Shown here piece by piece: positions 57,326 through 64,000 of a stretch of DNA of 64,000 nucleotides. Where the stretch lies: NCBI GenBank assembly GCA_003567315.1, contig PWZT01000017.1, forward strand, positions 1-64,000, written 5' to 3'. The notes below the pieces were generated by a model. That model searched no databases. It was not told the DNA's origin and saw only the letters and a list, made by a program, of their open reading frames with translations. The DNA comes from Paracoccaceae bacterium. Its GTDB lineage: Bacteria; Pseudomonadota; Alphaproteobacteria; Rhodobacterales; Rhodobacteraceae. A program made the translations under genes and the position numbers. Every line of letters starts with the position of its first letter. The first letter of the stretch is position 1.

Positions 57326-58023
57326 ACCGCCTTGAGATAGCTGCGGCTGACCGGCACCTCTGCCCCATCGGCCATGACCAGAACCGTGCGGCCCTGCTTG
57401 CGGCGTGTCTGCGCGACAGCCTCGGGCGCGATCCAGTGCGAGCGGTGCACGCGCAAGCCCTGACCGCCCAACTCGCGCGCTGCATCCGACAAGCGCATCA
57501 GCACAAGCTCTTGCCCTGCGTGTGTGACGACCAGAACATAATGATCCTGTGCTTCCAGACGGATCAGCCTGCCACGGTTCTCGATCTTCAGACGGCGCTG
57601 GAACTCTGCCACCGGTGACTTGGGCGGCTTCTGCATATGCAGCACCAGATGCACGGCGCCGGAAATCACCAGAATGATGAGCATCAGCCAGAACCACTCC
57701 GACCAGCCGCCCCAACCTGGAAAGAGGATGTAATTCACCACCCAGACTATACTGGCCAGCACCAACGCGTAGCCCAAGACAAGTCCGAGTTGCACTTTCA
57801 GACTTCCCGGCAGCCGTGTTTCCAGCGTCGTTAACCAACGATCCAGCAGAATCGCCGCGCCGACAATCGTCGCCCAGTAGACCGCGCGCGGACCAAACGG
57901 CAGCGCATTCAGCGTACCGAAGGGTCCAGCAAGCGTCGCGATGGCGCTGAGCACAGCCCAGAGCGCCAGAGGCAACCGCCAGGCACGAAGCGTAAAGTGC
58001 AGGCGCTCTCCAAGGCGGTTCAT
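57298..58023 (-). CDS. Membrane-bound LytTR-type transcriptional regulator
   Basis: This 241-residue protein has four membrane helices (residues about 14-33, 45-60, 78-98, 105-125) followed by a LytTR DNA-binding domain (about 140-235, with LIRLEAQDHYVLVVTHAG and RVHRSHWIAPEAV). No receiver domain is present, so it may sense membrane state directly. GGGAG upstream supports the start. It is divergent from a DUF2306-like membrane protein gene, a possible target. Confidence 0.85.
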   Translation of the reverse strand: MNRLGERLHFTLRAWRLPLALWAVLSAIATLAGPFGTLNALPFGPRAVYWATIVGAAILLDRWLTTLETRLPGSLKVQLGLVLGYALVLASIVWVVNYILFPGWGGWSEWFWLMLIILVISGAVHLVLHMQKPPKSPVAEFQRRLKIENRGRLIRLEAQDHYVLVVTHAGQELVLMRLSDAARELGGQGLRVHRSHWIAPEAVAQTRRKQGRTVLVMADGAEVPVSRSYLKAVAQAGIPPA

Positions 58024-58116
58024 TCACGAACTCCCTGCATTGCTCACGCATGCCTTCTTGCCCGCAGTCGCAGTGCTTTGCAAACCCGAAGGCGATTTTA
58101 CCGGAAAGGAACCGGC

Positions 58117-58515
58117 ATGAACCTTGCACCGCTGACAGGCGCAACCTTCGCGATCCAGCTTCACACGGCCGCTGCGATGATTGCGATCCTGACCACCATC
58201 GCGATATTCACGCGCGCACGCGGCACCGCTACTCACAAGACACTGGGCTGGGTCTGGATCGGGTCCATGCTGATTGTCGCCATTTCAAGCTTCTGGATCA
58301 CCACCGGCGGGCCCGTCATGGGCTATAGCTGGATCCATCTGCTGTCGCTTTTCGTTCTGACAGGCATCGTGTTGGCGCTACGAAACATCCGCAAAGGCGA
58401 TGTCGAGGGCCATCGCGGATGGATGATCGGCATGGTCTGGGGCGGCCTCGTCGTGGCCGGCGCCTTTACGCTTCTGCCCGGGCGGATCATGTATGGCGTG
58501 CTGCTCGGCGGTTAG
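58117..58515 (+). CDS. DUF2306-like small membrane protein
   Basis: This 132-residue protein has four predicted membrane helices and conserved-looking histidines (residue 16 in [35 protein letters not shown]), the pattern of the DUF2306 family. The start at 58117 is supported by GGAAAGGA; a longer upstream frame is unsupported. It overlaps the folD stop by four bases, tail to tail. Function unknown; divergent pairing with the LytTR gene suggests coregulation. Confidence 0.75.
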   Translation: MNLAPLTGATFAIQLHTAAAMIAILTTIAIFTRARGTATHKTLGWVWIGSMLIVAISSFWITTGGPVMGYSWIHLLSLFVLTGIVLALRNIRKGDVEGHRGWMIGMVWGGLVVAGAFTLLPGRIMYGVLLGG

Positions 58516-59402
58516 GCTGTCAGCCCCTCGGGCTCGGGCAGCCCATGCGCGCGGCAGGTCGCTGTCAGCGTATTGGCCAGCAGGCAGGCAATCGTCATCG
58601 GTCCGACCCCACCAGGCACCGGGGTGATCGCCCCGGCCGCCGCCAAGGCACTTTCGAAGTGAACATCGCCCACCAGCCGCGTCTTGCCATCGCGCTCGAT
58701 CCGGTTGATCCCAACATCGATCACAGTCGCGCCGGGCTTGACCCAATCGCCGGGGATCATCTCGGGCCGCCCGACCGCGGCCACAAGAATATCCGCATGA
58801 CGGCAGGTCTCTGCCAGATCGCGGGTGCGCGAATGCGCGATGGTCACGGTGCAGCTATCGCCCAGCAGAAGCTGCGCCATGGGTTTACCGACAATATTGG
58901 ACCGCCCGACCACGACAGCATTCAGCCCCGAGAGACTACCAAGATGGTCGCGCAGCATCATGAGGCAGCCAAGCGGCGTGCAGGGCACCATCGCCTTCTG
59001 TCCCGTGCCCAGAAGCCCCACATTGGAAATGTGAAAACCATCGACATCCTTGGCGGGATTGATCCGGTTGATGACCAGATCGGCATTGATATGCGAGGGC
59101 AGCGGCAATTGCACGAGAATGCCGTGTACTTCCGGATCCGCATTCAGGCGGTCGATCAGGTCGAGCAACGCTGCCTGCGAGGTCTCTGCATCGAGCTTAT
59201 GCTCGAAAGAGGTCATCCCGACCTCGATGGTCTGCTTGCCCTTGGAGCGCACATAAACCTGGCTCGCGGGGTCTTCGCCGACCAGCACCACGGCAAGCCC
59301 GGGCGTGATCCCATGCGCCTCTTTCAGAGCCGCGACATGCTGCGCGACCTGCGCGCGCAGCTTTGCCGCGAATGCTTTTCCGTCAAGGACATGCCCTGTC
59401 AT
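58512..59402 (-). CDS. folD: Bifunctional methylenetetrahydrofolate dehydrogenase/methenyltetrahydrofolate cyclohydrolase
   Basis: This 296-residue enzyme interconverts methylene-, methenyl- and formyl-tetrahydrofolate. The active-site lysine is in [19 protein letters not shown] and [10 protein letters not shown] are substrate motifs, and [14 protein letters not shown] is the NADP site. AGGAGAG precedes the start. With fhs upstream on the same strand it links formate, formyl- and methylene-folate. The chorismate mutase gene lies between them. Confidence 0.95.
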   Translation of the reverse strand: MTGHVLDGKAFAAKLRAQVAQHVAALKEAHGITPGLAVVLVGEDPASQVYVRSKGKQTIEVGMTSFEHKLDAETSQAALLDLIDRLNADPEVHGILVQLPLPSHINADLVINRINPAKDVDGFHISNVGLLGTGQKAMVPCTPLGCLMMLRDHLGSLSGLNAVVVGRSNIVGKPMAQLLLGDSCTVTIAHSRTRDLAETCRHADILVAAVGRPEMIPGDWVKPGATVIDVGINRIERDGKTRLVGDVHFESALAAAGAITPVPGGVGPMTIACLLANTLTATCRAHGLPEPEGLTA

Positions 59403-59426
59403 TTGTTCTTCTCTCCTGTCGCCGGA

Positions 59427-59744
59427 TCAGATGTGATCTTTGCTGTTGTCGCCAGACCCCAGAACCTTCTCCTCACGCGCAATCGACCAGTCGATGATCC
59501 GTGTCCAGAGAGGCACTGCCAGCTGTGGATCGAGCCCTGCCTGCACTGACAGTTGCTCAACATTCGCCAGCACCTCATCAACGCGTGCAGGGATGCGCGC
59601 GGGGACGCCTTCCGCCGGTTTCAACTCGGTCGCCCGGTCGATATAGCGCGCGCGCTTTGCCAGCAGGGCGACAAGCTCTGCATCGATTGCGTCGATTTCC
59701 TTGCGTAATTCACGCATGCTGCTGCAAGCTTCTGGTGCGGTCAT
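59427..59744 (-). CDS. Chorismate mutase (AroQ class)
   Basis: This 105-residue all-helical protein is a class II (AroQ) chorismate mutase: LRKEIDAIDAELVALLAKRA with the Arg/Lys pattern, and the third helix with IIDWSIAREEKVL. Members convert chorismate to prephenate. GAGG lies seven bases upstream of the ATG at 59744. It sits between folD (24 bases) and fhs (132 bases, containing a hairpin). The small size fits a standalone cytoplasmic enzyme. Confidence 0.88.
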   Translation of the reverse strand: MTAPEACSSMRELRKEIDAIDAELVALLAKRARYIDRATELKPAEGVPARIPARVDEVLANVEQLSVQAGLDPQLAVPLWTRIIDWSIAREEKVLGSGDNSKDHI

Positions 59745-59816
59745 GAGCGATCCTCGCTGTTTGCTTGACGCTCACGTAGCTGCTCTGTGACCGGGTTTCA
59801 ATTTCTGCGGTGGCGG

Positions 59817-59868
59817 GATGGTGGGTGGGGCGACGCGCGGCACAGCCGCGCGAGCGCCGTCCACCATC
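59817..59868. repeat. Long hairpin between fhs and the chorismate mutase gene
   Basis: GATGGTGG (59817-59824) pairs with CCACCATC (59861-59868); inside, GGCG pairs with CGCC and GCGCGG (59835-59840) with CCGCGC (59846-59851) around a 5-base loop. The stem lies eight bases after the fhs stop on the minus strand. No T-run follows, so attenuation or mRNA-end protection are possible. Confidence 0.55.
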
Positions 59869-59876
59869 TCGATTGC

Positions 59877-61553
59877 TCAAAAGAGCCCTTCGATCAGACC
59901 TTCCTCGTTAAAGCGGATCGATTGCGCGGCAGGCTTGCGCGGCAGACCGGGCATGGTCATGATCTCACCGCAGATCACCACGATGAACCCTGCGCCTGCC
60001 GACAATCGCACCTCGCGCACTGGCACCGAATGGTTCAAGGGTGCCCCCCGCAAATCCGGGTCCGTGGTGAAGGAATATTGTGTCTTGGCCATGCAGATGG
60101 GTAGCGCGCCATACCCAGCGGCTTCCCATTCGCGCAACTGATTGCGGATTTTGGCGTCCGCCAGCACGTCATCGGCCCTGTAAATCCGCCGCGCGATTGT
60201 CTCGATCTTTTCGAAGAGCGGCATGTCATCGCCATAAAGTGGCGCAAACTGCGTCCAGTCGCCATCCGCCAACTCTGCTACGCGGGTTGCCAGTTCCTTG
60301 ATACCTTGTGACCCTTCTGCCCAGTGGCGGCACAAGATCGCTTCGGCGCCCAGCGAAGCCACATAGGCCTTCACAGCGTCGATCTCAGCCTGAGTGTCGG
60401 AATGGAAGTGGTTAATCGCCACCACAACCGGCACACCAAAGGATTTCACATTCTCGATATGGCGCCCCAGATTGGGGCAGCCTTTCTGGACAGCTTCGAC
60501 ATTCTCCGCCCCCAGATCGGCTTTGGCCACTCCGCCATTCATCTTCATGGCTCGCACCGTGGCAACGATCACCGCCACGGACGGGGTCAGCCCGGCCTTG
60601 CGGCATTTGATGTTGAAGAATTTCTCGGCCCCCAGATCGGCCCCGAACCCGGCCTCGGTCACGACAAAATCCGCAAGCCCCAGCGCTGTCTGCGTCGCCA
60701 CGACCGAATTGCAGCCATGCGCGATATTGGCGAAGGGTCCACCATGCACAAATGCCGGGTTGTTCTCCAGCGTCTGCACCAGATTGGGCTGCATCGCATC
60801 TTTCAGGAGCACAGTCATCGCCCCTTCGGCCCCGATATCGCGGCAATAGATCGGCGTCTTGTCGCGACGATAGGCCACCACGATATCGCCCAGACGACGC
60901 TGCAGATCCTCAAGGTCCGACGCCAGGCACAGGATCGCCATCACTTCGGAGGCCACAGTGATGTCGAACCCGGTCTGCCGCGCGAAGCCGTTCGAGACAC
61001 CGCCCAGCGAGACCACCATGTCACGCAGCGCACGGTCATTCATGTCCATCACACGCCGCCACGAGATCCGGCGTTCGTCGATCTCCAACTCGTTGCCCCA
61101 GTAGATATGGTTGTCGATCATCGCCGAGAGCAGGTTATGCGCCGAGGTGATCGCATGGAAATCGCCTGTGAAGTGAAGGTTCATATCCTCCATCGGCACG
61201 ACCTGCGCGTAGCCACCCCCCGCAGCGCCGCCCTTCATCCCGAAATTGGGCCCGAGCGAGGCTTCGCGAATGCAGATCGCGGCCTTCTTTCCGATGGCAT
61301 TCAGCCCGTCGCCGAGGCCCACAGTCGTCGTGGTCTTGCCCTCACCTGCAGGCGTCGGGTTGATGGCGGTCACGAGGATCAGCTTGCCGCGGTCGCGCCC
61401 GCGCGCCTCGGCCACAAATTCCTGCCCGACCTTTGCCTTGTCATGCCCGAAAGGGAGCAAGTGCTCGGCGGGAATACCCAACTTCGCGCCGATCTCCTGG
61501 ATCGGCAGTTTTTTCGCCTCGCGGGCAATTTCGATGTCGGTCTTGAAGCCCAT
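59877..61553 (-). CDS. fhs: Formate-tetrahydrofolate ligase
   Basis: This 558-residue enzyme makes 10-formyltetrahydrofolate from formate and ATP. The P-loop is TPAGEGKTT (67-75), and the [32 protein letters not shown] and [12 protein letters not shown] segments are conserved. The start at 61553 gives the family length and GGGGGAACAGGA lies just upstream; the extra 57 residues in frame are unsupported. In marine alphaproteobacteria the Fhs-FolD pair often serves C1 oxidation. Confidence 0.96.
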   Translation of the reverse strand: MGFKTDIEIAREAKKLPIQEIGAKLGIPAEHLLPFGHDKAKVGQEFVAEARGRDRGKLILVTAINPTPAGEGKTTTTVGLGDGLNAIGKKAAICIREASLGPNFGMKGGAAGGGYAQVVPMEDMNLHFTGDFHAITSAHNLLSAMIDNHIYWGNELEIDERRISWRRVMDMNDRALRDMVVSLGGVSNGFARQTGFDITVASEVMAILCLASDLEDLQRRLGDIVVAYRRDKTPIYCRDIGAEGAMTVLLKDAMQPNLVQTLENNPAFVHGGPFANIAHGCNSVVATQTALGLADFVVTEAGFGADLGAEKFFNIKCRKAGLTPSVAVIVATVRAMKMNGGVAKADLGAENVEAVQKGCPNLGRHIENVKSFGVPVVVAINHFHSDTQAEIDAVKAYVASLGAEAILCRHWAEGSQGIKELATRVAELADGDWTQFAPLYGDDMPLFEKIETIARRIYRADDVLADAKIRNQLREWEAAGYGALPICMAKTQYSFTTDPDLRGAPLNHSVPVREVRLSAGAGFIVVICGEIMTMPGLPRKPAAQSIRFNEEGLIEGLF

Positions 61554-61574
61554 GTCCTGTTCCCCCTCGCAGGT

Positions 61575-61607
61575 AATCCGGTTTGCCCCGCTATACCGGG
61601 CCGGATT
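61575..61607 (-). promoter_or_regulatory. Candidate leader hairpin before fhs
   Basis: AATCCGG (61575-61581) and CCGGATT (61601-61607) form a 7-base-pair stem, with a further CCGG able to compete, in the untranslated leader just upstream of fhs. This could be chance; it does not match any riboswitch consensus I can recall. Confidence 0.25.
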
Positions 61608-61710
61608 GCGATGGGGAGATGTGATTGCGACATTTTCATCGCCAGTTGCGCCGCGCCCAGTTCCGATATGAAACACGGTTTCCAATTGCGGGCGCAGACC
61701 TTCACCAATG

Positions 61711-61744
61711 AAAAGGGCACACAACCGCGCTGCTGTGTGCCCTT
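61711..61744 (-). terminator. Intrinsic terminator of asd
   Basis: On the minus strand the perfect 11-base-pair stem AAGGGCACACA (61734-61744 read in reverse complement) / TGTGTGCCCTT has a 10-base loop and is followed by TTTT. It sits about 22 bases after the asd stop codon and so separates asd from fhs. Confidence 0.8.
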
Positions 61745-61765
61745 ACCGTCAAATTGTCTGAGCCA

Positions 61766-62788
61766 TCAGCCCTTCTTCAAACACCGATTGCCGAGCACCT
61801 CTGCAATCTGGACTGCGTTCAGCGCCGCCCCTTTGCGCAGATTGTCCGACACGCACCAGATATTCAGACCGTTCTCGATGGTCGAATCCTGCCGGATCCG
61901 GCTGATATAAGTGGCATATTCGCCCACACACTCGACCGGGGTGATATAGCCGCCCGCCTCGCGCTTATCGACCACCAGAATACCAGGGGCCTCGCGCAGA
62001 ATGTCGCGCGCCTCTTCCTCGTCGAGGAAATCCGCGAACTCGATATTGATCGCTTCCGAATGGCCCACGAAAACCGGCACACGCGCGCAGGTCGCCGTCA
62101 GCTTGATGGCGGGGTCGAGGATCTTCTTGGTCTCTGCCACCATCTTCCATTCTTCCTTGGTGGACCCGTCTTCCATGAAGACATCAATATGCGGGATCAC
62201 GTTGAAGGCGATCTGCTTGGGATAGACCGAAGGCTCCACTTCCTGACCGGGCACATAAATCCCCTTGGTCTGGGCCCAGAGTTCGTCGATCCCGTCCTTG
62301 CCCGTGCCGGAAACCGATTGATAGGTGCTGACCACCACGCGCTTGATCCGCGCGCGCTCATGCAGTGGTTTCAGTGCCACGACCATCTGCGCAGTCGAGC
62401 AGTTGGGATTGGCGATGATGTTCTTCTTGGTATAGCCGTCCACTGCGGCGGCATTTGCCTCGGGCACCACCAGCGGCACATCCGGGTCGTAGCGATAGAG
62501 CGAGGAATTGTCGATCACGACACAGCCCTGCGATGCCGCCTTGGGCGCATAGGTCTTGGTCGCGTCCGAGCCGATCGCGAAGAAGGCAATATCCCAGCCC
62601 GTGAAGTCGAATTTATCCAGATCCTGGCATTTCAGGGTCTTGTCGCCAAAGCTGACTTCCGTTCCAAGGCTCCGGCGCGAGGCGAGAGCGGCGATCTCAT
62701 CGACCGGGAATTCCCGCTCGGCCAGAATATTCAGCATTTCGCGGCCCACATTGCCCGTGGCGCCTGCGACGACGATCTTGTAGCCCAT
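61766..62788 (-). CDS. asd: Aspartate-semialdehyde dehydrogenase
   Basis: This 340-residue enzyme supplies aspartate semialdehyde for lysine/diaminopimelate, threonine and methionine synthesis. It has VVAGATGNVGREM (NADP site), the nucleophile Cys in NPNCSTAQM, and the RVPVFVGHSEAINIEF active-site segment. AAGGAGG precedes the start at 62788. It is followed by its own terminator at 61711-61744. Confidence 0.96.
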   Translation of the reverse strand: MGYKIVVAGATGNVGREMLNILAEREFPVDEIAALASRRSLGTEVSFGDKTLKCQDLDKFDFTGWDIAFFAIGSDATKTYAPKAASQGCVVIDNSSLYRYDPDVPLVVPEANAAAVDGYTKKNIIANPNCSTAQMVVALKPLHERARIKRVVVSTYQSVSGTGKDGIDELWAQTKGIYVPGQEVEPSVYPKQIAFNVIPHIDVFMEDGSTKEEWKMVAETKKILDPAIKLTATCARVPVFVGHSEAINIEFADFLDEEEARDILREAPGILVVDKREAGGYITPVECVGEYATYISRIRQDSTIENGLNIWCVSDNLRKGAALNAVQIAEVLGNRCLKKG

Positions 62789-62852
62789 CTTGGCCTCCTT
62801 TTCACACGTCGGCGCCGGACCTAGCGCATATCTGCGCAAAGGTGAAGGGCCG

Positions 62853-64000
62853 CTAATCCGTGCGGTCTGTAGAGAAGGCGTAAAACACGCATCCAACGAG
62901 AAGCAGAAGCCCGAAGAAGGCGAACAGCGCCTGATAGGCCGCCTCAGGCGGCATCGCAGGGGCGCTGGAATGCACCGGGCCGCTGAGGGTCTGCAACAGC
63001 CCGACCCCGCCGATGGAGAAGAGATTGAGCAGCGTCACCCCGCGCCCGGTCAGATGTGGCGGAATAAAGCTGCGACCATGCGCCATCATCATCGGAAATG
63101 ACGCGCCGAAAAATCCGACCCCCGCGAGCAGGATCCCCGTCTGCCAGAAGCCCGAGAGCGGGAAGAGCCACAAAGCGCCCAGACACAGCACCCCGCTCAG
63201 ATTACCCACAAGGATCACCCCCTTGCGCGTGCCAAACAGGCGATCCAGCGGGCCATAGGCAAAATTCCCGGCAATCATCGCCAGCGCCATCAGCAGGGTC
63301 ACCTGCCCGATGCCCGAGGCGCTTGCCCCATAGAGGTCCGCGTAGAACGGCCCCGCCCAAAGCCCGCGCAGCCCGGCGGCCGGGGCGTAATTCACGATCA
63401 GCAGCGGAATGAGGAACCACAGCGCAGGGATGCGCAGCAGATCCATCAGACCGCCGCGCGCCCCCTCTGGCGCATCGGCCGAGGGCGGATCCTGTATGAC
63501 CAGCCAGAGCACCCCTGCCACCACGGCATTCACGGCGGCCATGACCAGGATTGCCGCGCGCCACCCGATCGTCTCGGCGGCCCAAGCCATCGGCAGCGCC
63601 GCCAGAATGTTGCCCAGCGAGCCGAAGCCCAGAACGGCCCCCGCAAGCGTGGCGAACAGCGCAGGCGCGAAACTGCGTGCGAATATGTAGTAGCTCGCCA
63701 TCAGCACCGGCGCGCAACCAATGCCAAGCAGCGCCATCGCAAGATGCACATGCAGCGCATTTCCGGCCAGCGCGAACAGCATCGCGCCCGCTGTGCCGCC
63801 AAAGCCCAGCATCAGCGCCGTGGTGCGCCTTGGCCCGAACCGGTCCAGCGCCCAGCCGACGGGGAGTTGCATCAGCGCAAAGACCAGGAACCAAAGCCCC
63901 GACGAAAACGCCAGATCATCGGCCGTGACCCCGATATCCGCCTGCAACAGCCCGGAGAGCACTGCCAAAAAGGAGCGATAAAACTGGCTGAGCAGGTAGC
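62853..64000 (-). CDS. Major facilitator superfamily transporter (5' end outside window)
   Basis: The frame runs from 62853 to the window edge and reads upstream as YLLSQFYRSFLAVL, the usual start of MFS TM1, so the N-terminus lies beyond 64000. At least eleven membrane segments follow. The loop WALDRFGPRRT between TM2 and TM3 is a typical MFS signature. The second half has GPLDRLFGTRKG. Substrate unknown. It precedes asd by 64 bases. Confidence 0.85.
   Translation of the reverse strand, partial: YLLSQFYRSFLAVLSGLLQADIGVTADDLAFSSGLWFLVFALMQLPVGWALDRFGPRRTTALMLGFGGTAGAMLFALAGNALHVHLAMALLGIGCAPVLMASYYIFARSFAPALFATLAGAVLGFGSLGNILAALPMAWAAETIGWRAAILVMAAVNAVVAGVLWLVIQDPPSADAPEGARGGLMDLLRIPALWFLIPLLIVNYAPAAGLRGLWAGPFYADLYGASASGIGQVTLLMALAMIAGNFAYGPLDRLFGTRKGVILVGNLSGVLCLGALWLFPLSGFWQTGILLAGVGFFGASFPMMMAHGRSFIPPHLTGRGVTLLNLFSIGGVGLLQTLSGPVHSSAPAMPPEAAYQALFAFFGLLLLVGCVFYAFSTDRTD

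Noticed and set aside
61575-61607. THF-type riboswitch before fhs
   Set aside because: A small hairpin is present, but I see no match to the known folate riboswitch classes, so it is reported only as a structure.

Overview
The window looks like a chromosomal segment of an alphaproteobacterium, most likely order Rhodobacterales (Rhodobacteraceae/Roseobacter group). The grounds are a phosphatidylcholine synthase, a DUF1127 protein, a DUF484-xerC pair, an Lrp/AsnC-trxB divergon, pyrB next to a metal-site-less dihydroorotase homologue, a fused cysNC, an fhs/folD one-carbon cluster, and GC-rich, tightly packed genes. Genus cannot be fixed from sequence alone. I see no rRNA, tRNA, IS element, prophage or CRISPR array, and no clear pseudogene.

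Region 1 (1-12.1 kb) is a Tad/Flp pilus assembly locus on the + strand. After about 700 bases with no convincing gene come cpaB, cpaC (secretin), a Tat-type OmpA-like lipoprotein, cpaE/tadZ, cpaF/tadA, tadB, tadC, two TPR lipoproteins (tadD and a second one), the prepilin peptidase cpaA/tadV, and a winged-helix-AAA+ ATPase of unknown role. The pilin (flp) and pseudopilin (tadE/F/G) genes are not here and may lie upstream. A strong hairpin-T-tract terminator and a plausible promoter separate cpaB from cpaC. This block appears less GC-rich than the rest.

Region 2 (12.1-32.8 kb) is housekeeping. It holds an Lrp-type regulator divergent from trxB with tandem operator-like repeats between them, a Nudix hydrolase, a secreted esterase-like hydrolase, ruvCAB, DUF1127, prmA, msrA, priA divergent from a transaldolase/FSA gene, DUF484-xerC, pcs, a 3-hydroxyacyl-CoA dehydrogenase, mtgA, a GST-queG pair, zapE, and an sseA-GNAT-aminotransferase run.

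Region 3 (32.8-46 kb) has xseA divergent from purD, a small secreted protein coupled to an AlkB-like membrane monooxygenase, ftsY, yqgE/algH, a periplasmic DsbD-N-like protein, an RND pump with its adaptor but no TolC, moaB, and a family-4-like uracil-DNA glycosylase with no iron-sulfur cysteines.

Region 4 (46-64 kb) starts with a compact run behind a good promoter: pyrB, two PH-like membrane proteins, a non-catalytic dihydroorotase homologue and plsY. Then come a LuxR-type regulator with an 18-base dyad facing cysD-cysNC (sulfate activation), an SDR, a P2-type cation ATPase, a membrane LytTR regulator divergent from a DUF2306-like protein, and a minus-strand series (read right to left): an MFS transporter cut by the window end, asd, fhs, chorismate mutase and folD. 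Intrinsic hairpins punctuate this last series.
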